Program-made: the position numbers and the translations under genes
From: Plotosus lineatus
Lineage: Eukaryota; Chordata; Actinopteri; Siluriformes; Plotosidae
Direction of reading: 5' to 3'
Length of the DNA: 64,000 nt
NCBI GenBank assembly: GCA_024760905.1
Contig: CM045751.1
Span: 9,986,001-10,050,000, forward strand
The notes under the pieces: generated by a model
Database searches by the model: none
Told to the model about the DNA's origin: nothing
Seen by the model: only the letters and a program-made list of their open reading frames with translations
Shown: one piece after another, positions 11,487 to 23,650 of the stretch
Numbering within the stretch: the first letter of the stretch is position 1
Layout: each line of letters begins with the position of its first letter

Positions 11487-12030
11487 TCCGCACTTTCTGA
11501 CTAAATAATCAACATCTTCAGACCCAAGAACACAGCAGAGCTGCAGTATACATTTGGTTGATGCATACCAGAGTAAGATGCTGATGTAGATGTCACTTGG
11601 AAAGATGCTGTTAATGAGTGTTATTATTCCCCTCAGTGATGTTCTCCAAAGAGGGAGCACACTATCCCCTCAGGGCAAACTTGTGACCCTGACCACATAA
11701 TTTGTTTCAAAAACAGGAAGCAGTATTCCCTTTTGACAGGAAGTTCCGCTGCTAAACATAATTTAGTTCGTGAAACATTTTGTCAAGCAGTAGAGGTCAT
11801 GAACAGACAAGTGCAAGAGATGTGGAAGCTGGGGTTAACATTTTGTTTATTTACGATATCATCATGGTCAGAGTGTTTAAAGCTGCGTGCTGTCTCACAA
11901 AAAAAAAAAAAAAACAGCTTTGCTGGATTTTGGCATTTGGGAAGGGGGAGGGTTTAACAAGAGGCTAGAGGGAATAAGAACAGAGAACTGACTTCGGAGT
12001 CTCATTTTTCACTGCATGTCTGCTTTTATG

Positions 12031-12031
<1 letters not shown>
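11483..12031. other. Unique-looking sequence
   Basis: No gene or transposon recognised; a short A tract at 11899-11914. Confidence 0.45.

Positions 12032-12093
<62 letters not shown>
12032..12093. repeat. (TG)n microsatellite
   Basis: About 30 TG units. The neighbouring open frames on both strands come from it. Confidence 0.9.
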
Positions 12094-12094
<1 letters not shown>

Positions 12095-12570
12095 TGTCAC
12101 CCACCATGGCTGCCAAATCTTTGAGTGTGTGTTAGAAGAGCACGGCGGCTGGCTGGCCCCCCAAGCAGACCAGGCTGCTGGAAGCAGATTGCAAACCTCA
12201 TTTCCAAAAGTAGGGAAAAAGCGAAAACACAAGCCTTTCTGATTAGGGCATGAGCCTAGATGAAAGGCGGCAGCGCCAATCAGCAATGAGTTAGGGGCAC
12301 CCAGGGAGGAAGTGGGCCCGCCACAGGCATTCTGGTTTGTCTAGTTGTTACTATTGAAACAGCTACCAGAAACAGAAACAAATCTCTCTCTTTTTTCACA
12401 TTTTTATGGGGGTGGGACTGGAGGCAGAATAGGCGGAGTACACATTGTCTAAAATGTTGCGATGATCAACTCGTCTTTCTAAGACTGCAGAAGGATTTGG
12501 GGGGTAAATAAAAGGGCTTTAAGAGCCTTTTTGTACATTTTATCTTCCGTCATCTATTGATTTTGTGATT
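12094..12570. other. Unique-looking sequence
   Basis: GC is higher than in the neighbourhood (12110-12310), but no exon with usable splice sites or recognised protein was found. Confidence 0.4.
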
Positions 12571-12651
12571 ATTTCATTCATTTTCTGTATCGCTTTTTGT
12601 TCAGCCTTGGAACCATAGCCTTGATTCGGGAATATAACTTGAGAACAAGAG

Positions 12652-12713
<62 letters not shown>

Positions 12714-12815
12714 CGTAAGCTAATTTCCTGAACACCAATCAGCATATTTTTATAATGTAGAAGGAAACCTGAGAACCCTGTGGAATCCTGTTATGACCAT
12801 ACACAGAAAAATATA
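12571..12815 (-). mobile_element. Decayed L2-like/V-SINE-like fragment with (AC)n
   Basis: cattcattttctgtatcgct is the complement of the agcggttacagaaaatgaat 3' end seen in tail B. It is followed by an (AC)n array at 12653-12711 and gaaggaaacctgagaaccc, like the V-SINE centre. Confidence 0.4.
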
Positions 12816-12817
12816 TA

Positions 12818-13717
12818 CAGTGATCCCTCGCTACTTCTTTGTTGTGACTCACATTTTTTTTATTTGGCATTTTTTTAATGCCGGATGCCCTTCCTGACGC
12901 AACCCTCTGCATTTATCCGGGCTTGGGACCGGCGTGAGGGACACTGGTTTGTGGCCCCCAGAGATGAAAATGTTGAGGTTCTCTTTGGGAGTAATGAGGA
13001 TGGATAGGATCAGGAATGAGGACATCAGAGGGACAGCACATGTAAGACGTTTTGGAGACAAAGTCAGAGAGGCTAGATTGAGATGGTTTGGACATGTACA
13101 GAGGAGGGATAGTGAGTATATTGGTCGTAGGATGCTGAGGTTGGAACTACCAGGCAGAAGGCCGAGAGGAAGACCAAAGAGACGATTCATGGATGTGGTG
13201 AAGGAGGACATGAAGGTACAGTAGTTGGTTTAAGAGAAGAAGATGCAGAGGATAGGGTGAGATGATTCGCTGTGGCGACGTCTGAAGGGAAAAGCTGAAA
13301 GGTAAAGAAGAAGAAGATCCCTCGCTACTCCGTGCTTCAGTTTCAGTGGCTTCAGTGCATCGATGGTTTTTCAAATATATTCATCAAAAAAATTGTAGAA
13401 ATTAAGGAAAAATAGGGGAAAAAGTTCAGTAAAATGCCACAAAACAAGGCCAATTATGCAAAAAATATGTGCATCTATATGTGTGTGCGCGTGTCTATAT
13501 GTGTGTGTATTTATATTTTATTTTCATGTAATACATTATTTTTGAATGTTTAATTGTTATTATAAGCATTTATAGCACTGAATATGTATTTATTGATATT
13601 ATATACACATGTACATGTACGTATACATCAGTCAGGGGGGATCGATCCTACTTCATGGAAATCAGCAGTCGCGGAGGGGTCTCATCCCCATTAACCGCAG
13701 AAAGTGAGGGTTCCCTG
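12818..13717 (+). mobile_element. MITE family M1, copy 4, split by a LINE insertion
   Basis: Starts cagtgatccctcgctact after TA at 12816-12817, resumes at 13316 and ends aaagtgagggttccctg before TA at 13718-13719. The insertion at 12836-13315 is bounded by a duplication of MITE sequence. Confidence 0.8.
12836..13315 (+). mobile_element. Chimeric RTE-like LINE insertion inside a MITE
   Basis: Flanked by gatccctcgctact at 12822-12835 and 13316-13329 (perfect). The right two-thirds (12959-13315) is LINE 3' end encoding EMKMLRFSLGV to the RPKRRFMDVVKEDM block and ending aaagctgaaaggtaaagaag. The left part (about 12836-12958) is not collinear with the copy at 705; it contains gccggatgcccttcctgacg, which resembles the complement of SINE tail A. 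Confidence 0.75.
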
Positions 13718-13887
13718 TATTTCGATGCATTTTATTGATTCACTTGTACTTCTCCTAACAGATATTTAAAAGGTTATGTATAAGTCGTATTAATCTTCTT
13801 TATCTTTATTAATCTTCAATAATAATTATTAATCTTCTGTGTGTCGATGTTCTGTATATTGTTGTATTAATGAGTATTAATGATTGT

Positions 13888-14150
13888 ACCCCCCCCAGTG
13901 CAGCTAACTGGGTTATCAAAGGCCGGCCATGTCTCTCATTGTCTATTGTGTTAGGCATGTAAAACAACCATTGCTGACTTTCGACAAGAGTAGCTGCAAA
14001 GCCGTCGGTGTGTTTCCGCCCTGCAATGTCCTGGCGAGCTGTCCAGGATGTACAGTACTCTGTCCTTGCCCGGAGTTGGCTGTGATGGGCGCCAGCCTTC
14101 CCGCGACCCTAGTTAGGATTAAGCGGTTACAGAAAATAAACTGAACTGAT
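13888..14150 (+). mobile_element. SINE-I, tail B, head missing
   Basis: It begins in the core (agtgcagctaactgggttat) and continues through ttgctgactttcgacaagag to tail B, ending attaggattaagcggttaca. The tRNA-like head is absent, consistent with 5' truncation. Confidence 0.8.
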
Positions 14151-14184
14151 GATATTCGATTGGCAGACTTTTTTTTTCTTTTTT

Positions 14185-14454
14185 TTTTTTTTTTTACACG
14201 TCAGATGCCCTTCCTGACACAACCCTTAGCAAGGGACTGAAACACGCCATCGGCTTTGCAGCTACTCTTGTCGAAAGTCAGCAATGGTTCCTTTGCAGCC
14301 TCTCACCATAGACAGTGAGAGACATGGCCGGCCTTTGATAACCCAGTTAGCTGCACTGGGGGGGACAGTGACAACGTTGTGGAGAGTAGGACTCGAACCC
14401 TCAACCCTAGGATCAGCGATCCAGTACCTTCACGACCAGGCCACCACCACCCCA
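14185..14454 (-). mobile_element. SINE-I, tail A truncated, minus strand
   Basis: The complement of the head (gtaggactcgaaccctcaac) and core is clear. The tail is present only as gtcagatgcccttcctgaca, followed outwards by a T tract. It forms a tail-to-tail pair with the copy at 13888. Confidence 0.8.
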
Positions 14455-14707
14455 TAAGCAGATACTGAATATGTTTGTTTAAATGGCGAGACTTGCTTTG
14501 AGGGGGTGTTTACTTAACATTTAGGAAAGGGGTCTTCAGTATTAGTGCTTGCAACTGAGACGTTGTCAGAGGGTAAGCAGAAGTTGTTCCTTTAGGTTTT
14601 TATGCCAGCTACTATACCTGTGGGCTTTTCTTTTTTTTGTCTTTTTTGTCTCAGTAAAAACAAAAAAGAGATCCTCGTGACAAAACAAATGTGTAATAAC
14701 AAAAAAA

Positions 14708-14710
<3 letters not shown>

Positions 14711-14794
<84 letters not shown>

Positions 14795-14800
14795 GTGTGT

Positions 14801-14872
<72 letters not shown>
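14711..14872. repeat. (TA)n-(TG)n-(TA)n compound microsatellite
   Basis: TA at about 14711-14788, TG at about 14792-14836, TA at about 14840-14872. Confidence 0.9.
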
Positions 14873-14874
14873 CG

Positions 14875-15140
14875 TGGGGCAGTGGCGTAGTGGTTAGGGT
14901 GCTGGGCTCATGATCAGGAGGTTGTGTGTTCAAATCCCAGTTAGACCCCCACTGTGCTAAGACCTCTGGGTAAGGTCTCAACCACAAGTGTGCCTCTGTT
15001 CACCCAGCAGTATAAATGGGTACCAGTAAAAATATACTGGAAAGGTATCCAGGAGGAGTTGAACTCCTGGTCGCTTCACGCTATGGAAACTGGGGATAAG
15101 CACCGCCCTGATGAGCCACTAGGCTCGGTGTAAAAAACAA
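14875..15140 (+). mobile_element. SINE-II copy
   Basis: The head ggggcagtggcgtagtggtt, B box gtgttcaaatcccag, body agcagtataaatgggtacc and end ctgatgagccactaggctc are all present. It sits between (TA)n arrays. Confidence 0.8.
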
Positions 15141-16902
15141 AAACAAACAAACAAATATATATATATATATATATATATAAAGAGTGTTTAAAACAGTTCC
15201 ACAACATTAAATGAAATTATAAATAAATAAAAAATATGATGCATTATTTAAAAAAAAAAACACCAAAAACGACAAATGTTGTCATTTCTTACATTCAGGG
15301 ATTGAATTTTACTAGAGAAGTAAAGCAATTTCCTCTAACATAACAATTAAAATTTCTTAAAATCAATTTAGTAATTATTATTATTATTATTATTTTTATT
15401 ATTGTTCATTTATTTATTTATTTTATTTATTTTTATTTTATTATTTTGATGATCTAAGCTAATCTAACCACCTCTGCAAATAAAAACAGGCTTTGAAATT
15501 TTAATGGAGAAAAAATCGACCCTCTTTATTGTAAAGTTAATAACATCATTGCATTAAAGCCAGTATTACTGCATTAAAGTATCAGACTGATCTTCCAAGA
15601 AAAACAAGTGCTCTGTATTTTGCATTTGAGTGCATGAGTTCCCCGTGGCTCTAATTAAGGATCTTTTTATTTTATCTGCAAAATCGAGAAGATCTCCAAA
15701 AACAAGAGCCAAATATACAACATATGCGAGTGCCATCTGCACTCCAACCTATATCTTCCATCTACGGTGTTCCTGTCCATCATTCATCTGCAGTCTTTGG
15801 TTTCACTTGGCATTAAGATATCTGCAAGGATGGTCTGGCGGCATTTAAATACAATCATAGCGCTTCCAGCATGCTTGATGTGGTGAATGGAGTGTGGAGG
15901 GCGTCGTGGTCACCCGCTCTTCCCAGCCTACTACGAGGAAAACGAGGCGAGGGAGATGCTTTGAGCAGATGCCAAAAAATAGTTGCGGATGAAGCTGCGG
16001 CTGCATTTTTGGACAGAGATGACAAGGTTTACGTTTTCCACTCATAGCTTGCAGCACATTTTCCCAGAACCCTTCGCCACATGGTTAGGCAGGATGCTCT
16101 TGTTGTCTGCGTTACATTTATAGCAGGCTCTTTAACAGCTCAAGGTATAGAAGAACCTGAGCAGATGAAAAACAGGATGGATTGGGTATGGAATAAAACA
16201 TAGGTGTGCTGTTATAAGAGAATAATCAAGCACATGGAGGTTGTTTTTAAATGGTATGTCCTCGAGTTTTCATTGCTCTAATACCAGTAAACATTATATG
16301 TGATCCCCCAGCACCAAATCAGTCAGACCTTGCAGGACTCCATTTTTAAATACACTAGATTATCTATGATAAACTGAAAGCGAAATAAACAGCGGTGAAC
16401 AAGACAATCAGAAGCTGACTTACCTGGCATTGTTTGGGATCTGAAGAACTTCGTTTATCCCAAAAATTGTGCAAAAGGTGTTTTTATCGGTTTACTTTAG
16501 GAGTAATTTTCTTATACATCAATATGCAGAACATTATGGGATGATTGGTGGAACTTCCAATCAGAAGTACTGATAACAGTCACTAAAAACACTGTCACGA
16601 GAGCAATAATCTCCGAAGCCATCTGACATGAAATATTGTTGGAAATGCAACTCTTAGAAATCACTTGTACTGGAGACTCATTCCAAACATAAAATATGCA
16701 ACATAAGAAAATGGCCACCAATTCTTAATACAATTATGTAAAGTGTCCAACATACAAGTCATAGTTTAAGCTGTTACTATAAATGATAACATACTAGAAC
16801 GAGCTTATTAATATGGCCCTGGCATTTGGAACCACTCTCAAACTTCATGTTACATAAAACGAATCAACACTTTCTAACCAATCAGTATCAAGTACTGCAG
16901 AG
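15141..16902. other. Mostly unique sequence
   Basis: A short (TA)n at 15156-15178 and ATT/TTTA-rich sequence at 15374-15447, then about 1.4 kb without recognised repeats. No exon was recognised; possibly regulatory, unproven. Confidence 0.4.
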
Positions 16903-16904
16903 TA

Positions 16905-17075
16905 CAGGGATCCCTCACTTTCCACAGTTAATGAGGACTGCGAACACCCCCCCCACCACCACCACCCCGCCCGCTGCGACCACCGATACCACCGATTTCC
17001 ATGAGTAATAACAATTAAACATTCAAAAATAATGCATAAGATGTAAAAAAAAAAAAAATATATATATATATATAT

Positions 17076-17114
<39 letters not shown>

Positions 17115-17356
17115 AAAATGTAAGTAGTTTTGTTGGGGGGTTTTGGGTCGTTTTTTATTTTTGTTTGTTTGGGGTTTTTTTTGTTTGTTTTGTTTTGTTT
17201 TTTGCATAACTAGCCTTGTTTTGCATCATTTTCCTTAACTTTTCACCTATTTTTCATTAATTTCCTTTTTTTTTATTTTTCGATGAATATTTTTGTAGAA
17301 ACCCGCGATGCACTGAAGCCGCAGAAACTGAAGCACGAAGTAGCGAGGAATCACTG
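16905..17356 (-). mobile_element. MITE family M1, copy 5
   Basis: Starts cagggatccctcactttcca after TA. The right end agtagcgaggaatcactga has lost the final TA. It contains a C/ACC-rich stretch, a short (TA)n and (AC)n at about 17081-17111. Confidence 0.75.
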
Positions 17357-18011
17357 AACTGTCATTTAACACCTCAAAGCCAGTTCCACCATTCATAGCC
17401 CACGGCATCCATACAATCCATTGGTTGCTTGATTAGATTGAAAGATTGGGTTGGTGTTTACTGTTCCTTTGAGATGTGGTAGGAAGAGCAGACTAATGAT
17501 AATAGACATCTTGAGATGTTGTTTGGAGCAAATCAGATCTGTATCTTAAGTATTGGATTTCAGTTTACATCAGAAGTTTTAGTCTTTGGCGTCAGAGTTA
17601 TTTGGAAATCTATAGACACAACAAGTAGACATGGAATTTAATTTGCCTTTCTTCATCAACATTGGAGTTATAATAATCCAACGTCCAAAACCACACATGG
17701 GTTTTTAAAATATTTTTTGAAATCTTATAAACAATAACCAATGAGCTTCAGATGGCCTGGATAAAATCTTATCCCTAACAGACAAATGGCTCAAACACAG
17801 TCAACACGTGCAGTTTTTCCAAGACATCCTGATATGAGATGTCAGAGCATGAGTCTCAGATCAATTAAGAATGTGATTTTCATTTAAATTTTTATAGGAC
17901 TTTTTTGTTAGTATTCACCAGATGTCTATGCTTGTAAACAGTGGTATCATTTACATGCTAAGTATTTAATACAAGCAAATATTTAACCGTTGTTGCACAA
18001 ATGCACTGTCA
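17357..18011. other. Unique-looking sequence
   Basis: No gene or repeat recognised. Confidence 0.4.
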
Positions 18012-18190
18012 TTCTTGTACGAGGAGACTGATGGAATGTGCATGTCCTTGGACTGTGGGAAGAAACAGGAGTGCCGGGAGGAATTCCACACAAGCTTGGA
18101 GAGATTCATGGAAACACTTCTCGCCAGGCCCAGGACTCGAACGCACAACCTTGCCTTTGAGGCAGACATGCTAACCACATCACTGCCTAT
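18012..18190 (-). mobile_element. V-SINE-like fragment, minus strand
   Basis: It contains catgtccttggactgtggga, the complement of the conserved V-SINE centre (tcccacagtccaaggacatg), and ccaggactcgaacgcacaac, the complement of a tRNA-like B box. Confidence 0.6.
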
Positions 18191-18238
18191 TTTAATTTAG
18201 ATATTTATATATAAATACAAGGCATCTTTTTATAGCAC

Positions 18239-18255
18239 ATAATAATAATAATAAC

Positions 18256-18290
<35 letters not shown>

Positions 18291-18305
18291 CAATAATAAT
18301 AATAA
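18239..18305. repeat. (AAT)n microsatellite
   Basis: About 20 units with a few AAC variants, directly before the V-SINE-like element. Confidence 0.9.
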
Positions 18306-18645
18306 TGCCGGCAGCATGGCAGTGGTTAGCACGTCTGTTTCACAACAAGAAGGCTTGGGTTCTATTCCCATCCTGGGCGTTTCTGTATGGAGTTGCATGT
18401 TCTCCCCTGCTTGTGGATACTCCAGTCTCCTCCCACAGTTCAAAAACATTCACAGTAGGTTCATCGGCTGTTCCAAATTGCCCTTAGGTGTGAGTGTGAA
18501 TGGTGAGTGTTGGTCTTGTGATGGCCTGGTAAGCTATACAGGGTGTACCCCACCCTCACCTGGAGTTGGTTCAGATGGGCAACAGTTTTCCTGCAACCCT
18601 AAATAGGATTAAGCGGTTATGAAAATCAATAAATATATGAATTAT
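18306..18645 (+). mobile_element. V-SINE-like element with an L2-like 3' end
   Basis: The head has ggcagtggttagcacgtct and gggttctattccca, the centre has tgtatggagttgcatgttct and cctcccacagttcaaaaaca, and the 3' half has gtgatggcctggtaagc ... gcaaccctaaataggattaa gcggtta. This 3' half is the same module as SINE-I tail B. Confidence 0.75.
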
Positions 18646-18939
18646 TATTATTATTATTATTATTTTGGGACTCTGTAAACGGTCTATAAAAAGAACAAGA
18701 GAAAAAAAAAGAATGAATATACATAAGTCAAACAAACCAGCTCACAGCAATAATTCCTTTGCGGGGAAAATAATAATAATCGTAATTATTCATTAATGGG
18801 GATTAATAAATTTAAATGTTTTATAATTAAAAATTCTCATCATTAAATAATTTCATCCCACACATAACATATGCCATGTATATACATAACTTAATACATT
18901 CAAGTACGTAGTGTAGTGCACAAGTAAATAAAAGGTTTT
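18646..18939. other. AT-rich spacer with (ATT)n
   Basis: A short (ATT)n follows the SINE at 18640-18664; nothing else recognised. Confidence 0.4.
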
Positions 18940-18956
18940 TCAATGAACAGCCAGTG

Positions 18957-19342
18957 GGGCAGTCGTGGTCTGGTGGTAAAAGGTGCGTGATCATAAGGTT
19001 GGGGGTTCAAGTCCCACTCTCCACAAGGTTGTCATTGTCCCCCCAGTGCAGCTAACTGGGATATCAAAGGCCGGACATGTCTCTCACTGTCTACGGTGAG
19101 AGGTTCATGTAAAAGAACCATTGCTGACTTTCGTAAAGAGTAGCTGCAAAGCCGTCAGCGTGTTTCTGCCCCGTGCTAAAAAGTTGTGTCAGGAACGGCA
19201 TCCGACGTAAAAAACCTATGCCAAATCAAACATGCGAATCATTACTATGACTTCCATGAAGATGGAGGCAGATGATTCGCTGTGGCGACCCCCTAAAGGG
19301 ACAGCCGAAAGGAAAAGAAAAAGAAGAAGAAAAAGAAGAAGA
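18957..19342 (+). mobile_element. SINE-I, tail A with extended LINE-like 3' end
   Basis: Imperfect 17-bp duplication (tcaatgaacagccagtg at 18940, tcgatgaactgcgagtg at 19343). Tail A here includes gatggaggcagatgattcgc tgtggcgacccc and gccgaaaggaaaag, collinear with the last about 65 bp of the LINE copies at 705 and 4290. Confidence 0.85.
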
Positions 19343-19404
19343 TCGATGAACTGCGAGTGATAGTGTGAATAGTTAATTTTTTGCTTCTTGTTAGCTCATT
19401 CTAT

Positions 19405-19407
<3 letters not shown>

Positions 19408-19480
<73 letters not shown>
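19408..19480. repeat. (TA)n microsatellite
   Basis: About 36 TA units. Confidence 0.9.
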
Positions 19481-19485
<5 letters not shown>

Positions 19486-19699
19486 TTATAATAACCTTCA
19501 GGAATAAATGAACTGCAATGCTGATGAATTCTTGAATCTGATTGGTAGATTTATAAATGTTGATTAATTGTCAATAAAATTAGTCTTAATTCAAACTACA
19601 GTTTTATATGAGTGCGTTCTTTTCAAAAAATTCTATTGTTTCTATAGAAACAACGAATTTATAGGGGCTCAAATTTGTAAGGAGATTTTTATCTTGTTT

Positions 19700-19968
19700 C
19701 ACCGAAATGAGGATGGGATGCCTTTTGAGTCTGGTTCCTCTCAAAGTTTCTTCCCTGTGTCTTGTGATGGAGTATTTCACTTACACCACTGTTATAGGTT
19801 TGCTCATTGGAGAGACGTAGTGTTTATTATAAATACGCCTGATCAAGAAGAGATGTGTTTATATTCTTTATATTCTTTATTAAATTTGTTTTTACTCAGT
19901 AAAGATGCTTTGTGACAATGTCAGTAATAAAAAGGGCTATGGAGATTAAATTGAATTGAATAGAATTA
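19700..19968 (+). mobile_element. Old LINE/SINE 3' tail (gaattgaat end)
   Basis: Contains gtctggttcctctcaaagtt, gatgctttgtgacaatgtca and an ending attgaattgaat. These resemble a common teleost retroelement tail (aagctgctttgtgacaatgt). Class assignment is from memory only. The 115-codon frame across it does not look like a host protein. Confidence 0.4.
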
Positions 19969-19996
19969 AGCTTACATTATCTAAGACGAAAACACA

Positions 19997-20009
<13 letters not shown>

Positions 20010-20090
<81 letters not shown>

Positions 20091-20127
20091 GTGTATGTAT
20101 GTGTATGTATGTATGTGTGTGTATGTG
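20010..20127. repeat. (CT)n-(TA)n-(TGTA)n compound microsatellite
   Basis: (TA)n at about 20009-20080 followed by imperfect TGTA repeats to about 20127. Confidence 0.9.
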
Positions 20128-20365
20128 AAGACAAAAGTGGCTACATCGTGAACAGCTTGCCAGGCCATTGCAGGGCCAAAATATAGACAACCATTCACAC
20201 TATATGTTTTTATTTATTTATTTGTTTATTTATTTATTTTATGTCTCCAATGTCAAAAGAGGAAAAATGTGCTTTTTTTCTGGTGAGGGATTTTATGGCA
20301 GCTGTAATGGAAGTAATAGCAGGAACTTTCTTGTCTCTCAGATGTTTCACAAAAACAAATATTTT

Positions 20366-20419
<54 letters not shown>

Positions 20420-20580
20420 GTTAAAAAAGTACAACGATGCATGTTGATGATGAGAAATACTTCAGAGCATACTTAGAAGTGTAACAGTAACTTCTCTTTC
20501 CATCACTAAAAGCAGTGATAAACGTCCACCTTGCTTTTATACAGCAACACGTGGAAAATATATTTAACTCAAAATGTAAG
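20128..20580. other. Unique-looking sequence with (TTTA)n and (TG)n
   Basis: (TTTA)n at 20208-20240 and (TG)n at 20379-20416. No gene recognised. Confidence 0.4.
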
Positions 20581-20595
20581 ATACTGTAAATAAGT

Positions 20596-20953
20596 CTGTC
20601 TTCCTTTCGGCTTTTTCCCTTTTTTTTTTACTCGGGAGTCGCCACAGCGAATCATCTGATTCGCACGTTTGATTTGGCAGAGGTTTTTACGTCGGATGCC
20701 CTTCCTGTCACAACCCTTTTTTGCAAGGGACAGAAACACGCTGACGACTTTGCAGCTACTCTTTACGAAAGTCAGCAATGGTTCTTTTACATGAACCTCT
20801 CACCATAGACAGTGACAGACATGGCCCGCCTTTGATAACCCAGTTAGCCGCACTGGGGGGGGACAGTGACAACCTTGTGGAGAGTGGGACTCGAACCCCC
20901 AACCTTTGGATCAGCGATCCAGCGCCCTATACCACTAGACCACCACTGCCCCT
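20596..20953 (-). mobile_element. SINE-I, tail A, perfect 15-bp duplication
   Basis: Flanked by atactgtaaataagt at 20581-20595 and 20954-20968. It is full length: head (complement of ggttcgagtcccactctcc), core and tail A, ending on its own strand in gccgaaaggaagacag. It is very similar to the copy at 48832. Confidence 0.92.
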
Positions 20954-21068
20954 ATACTGTAAATAAGTAAATAAGTAACGGTGCAATTTCCAAGTCAGTG
21001 TCAGCACTGATTATACACTTCTTTGAGATCATATGATAAAAATCAACACAGTTTATTGTCAGGATATA

Positions 21069-21660
<592 letters not shown>

Positions 21661-21665
21661 TCAAA

Positions 21666-21720
21666 GAATCATTCGCTGTGGCGACCTCTGATAAAGGAGA
21701 AAAAGCTGAAAGGAAATCTC
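21666..21720 (+). mobile_element. Tail-A-only fragment
   Basis: cattcgctgtggcgacctct through aaagctgaaaggaaatctct matches only the last part of SINE-I tail A/LINE 3' end. Confidence 0.65.
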
Positions 21721-21786
21721 TCTCATTGTTTGGTTCTTCCATTACTTTGATAGCAGTTAATTTTGGTTCCAGAGCTCTCTGTAATA

Positions 21787-22347
21787 CAATAGGCCCCCGT
21801 TATTCGTGGTGGTTGCGTTCCGCCCCTTCCCGCGGAACCTGAAAATCAGCAAATTATTGATGCGCTTTTAAAACCCTATGTATGATAGATATTACATGCA
21901 CTAAAATATGCTTCTTAAATGCATTCTATAGACAGTCTTAGTCATTAATACAGTAATAATGCAGTAAAATGTAGTAAATAGTAGTGATTAAGAAAAACTT
22001 TCATTTTGTACTGTGATAATATTTATTAATGAATAAAGCGCTTCGGCTCCTTACCAGAAGCTAGAGAAGATGCAGGGCGTTTGAGTGGCATCATAGAGCT
22101 TAAATAATCATTAAAAACACACGAAAAAAACATGAATTCACAATTCAAGCAATCACGTTGATAACGTGTGCGAAGGAGAAAAAAAGAGGTGTACACATCA
22201 TCTGCAACCAATCAGCAGGAGGGGGAAACAAAAGCTCTCAGTCATTGGCTAAATTTGAATCACGTCCCAGTAACTTCCGGGTTTGCCGCTAATCCGCGAG
22301 TATGTGGGGCCGCGACCACTGCACCACGAATGGGCGAGGACCTACTG
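21787..22347 (+). mobile_element. MITE family M2, copy 2
   Basis: Starts caataggcccccgttattcg after TA and ends gggcgaggacctactg before TA (22348-22349). Inner blocks aaatatgcttcttaaatgca, tctatagacagtctta and gcgtttgagtggc match the copy at 42313. It is inverted relative to copy 1, about 125 bp away. Confidence 0.75.
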
Positions 22348-22349
22348 TA

Positions 22350-22651
22350 ATTCTAATCTGGTTTTCTGATTCTTTTTGCTGATGAATTAATTGTATTTTG
22401 TGGTATGACCTCAATATGTCTGTTCTTGAAGTCTGTGATGTCACTGTTGTTTTTGGATTTTCTTCACAGAGCTCATAATATTTCTGTCAGAAACTGCTGT
22501 TGTTTCCCTTGGCCAACCTATTCGATGTCTGGTTGTTGGTTTGCCAGTGGTTTCTTTCTTATTTGAGACATTGCAAGCTATTGTCTAAAATATGTTCAAT
22601 TGCCCAACTTTTTTTCTTTGTTTTCCTTACAATAGCTTGATTTACCCTCTG

Positions 22652-22685
<34 letters not shown>

Positions 22686-23138
22686 GTTGTTATTATTGAT
22701 GCTTGACTCAATTTATTTTATTATAAGTGTATGATTTCTCCCAATGATTTTTTTTTCCTTTGCTGTTTACAAAGCATGCATTGCTCTGTGTATTTTATTT
22801 TGAGTTCTGATGTTTTTTGGGAGGAAATTGACGTGACAAATGTTACAGATGAAACATTGGAGATGGTAGTGTGTTCTTGATATTCATCTGTTTGATCTAT
22901 TTGAATCATATTTCCCAGAATCTAGCAACAGAACTGAGTAAAGATCTGACTCAGAATTCATTGCTTGTAATGGTGACACAGACAGTCAGCAGGTTCAGGG
23001 CATTGGGTCGGATTAGAAAATATTACAGTGAAATATAGTGTATAGGTTTAGTTATATCTTCAGATTAGATTTTTTTCCCCCCAGAAAAATACTCTGTGTA
23101 TGAGAATTTGTGCATAGTTTTTGCACTTTGTACTGACA
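22350..23138. other. Unique-looking sequence with (TTA)n
   Basis: (TTA)n at 22655-22685. No gene recognised. Confidence 0.4.
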
Positions 23139-23490
23139 TTGGGTCGGTCTGGTTCCATAACGGTTATCATGTCTGCCTCACAGCAAGAGAGCCTTGGGTT
23201 TGAGTCCAGGGTACAACGAGTTTCTTTGTGTACGGTAGTTTGTATGTTCTACCTGTGCTTGTGTAGGTTTTCTCTGGGTCACATTTCAAAGGTATGCAAA
23301 TTAGGCTAATTAATTCTTCCACATTGCCCCGAGATGTGAGGGAACCGTGAATGGTTGCGTGTGTGTTGGCCGTGTGATAATCTGGTGATCTGTTCAGGGT
23401 GGACCCCGCCTCTACCCAGTGTCGAGTAAGATGGGATCCAGCGTTCCTACGGCATTAGTTGAATTAAGCAGTTTGGCAAATGAATGGACA
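23139..23490 (+). mobile_element. V-SINE-like element, diverged
   Basis: It has the tRNA-like head (tctgcctcacagcaagagag, gggtttgagtcc), the centre (gtagtttgtatgttctacct) and an L2-like 3' end (ctggtgatctgttcagggtg, aattaagcagtttgg). It is more diverged than the copy at 18306. Confidence 0.65.
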
Positions 23491-23650
23491 CACGTGAGGG
23501 AGTAACGAAAACGTCTTTTTAAGTGCCTTGAAAAAATACCTTTCAGGAACCTTTCTGCATGATTTATATGATTCTAACTAACTTTATTTTTATATATATT
23601 ATTATTAATATATTATTTATATAATAAACTTAAAGATTAAATGCTTTCCT

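Noticed and set aside
19568..19915. A 115-codon frame as a gene
   Set aside because: Its second half overlaps a retroelement tail ending attgaattgaat; no family resemblance.
20880..20953. tRNA genes in the many A-box/B-box pairs
   Set aside because: They sit at the head of SINE copies with a shared core and tail, without a proper acceptor stem.
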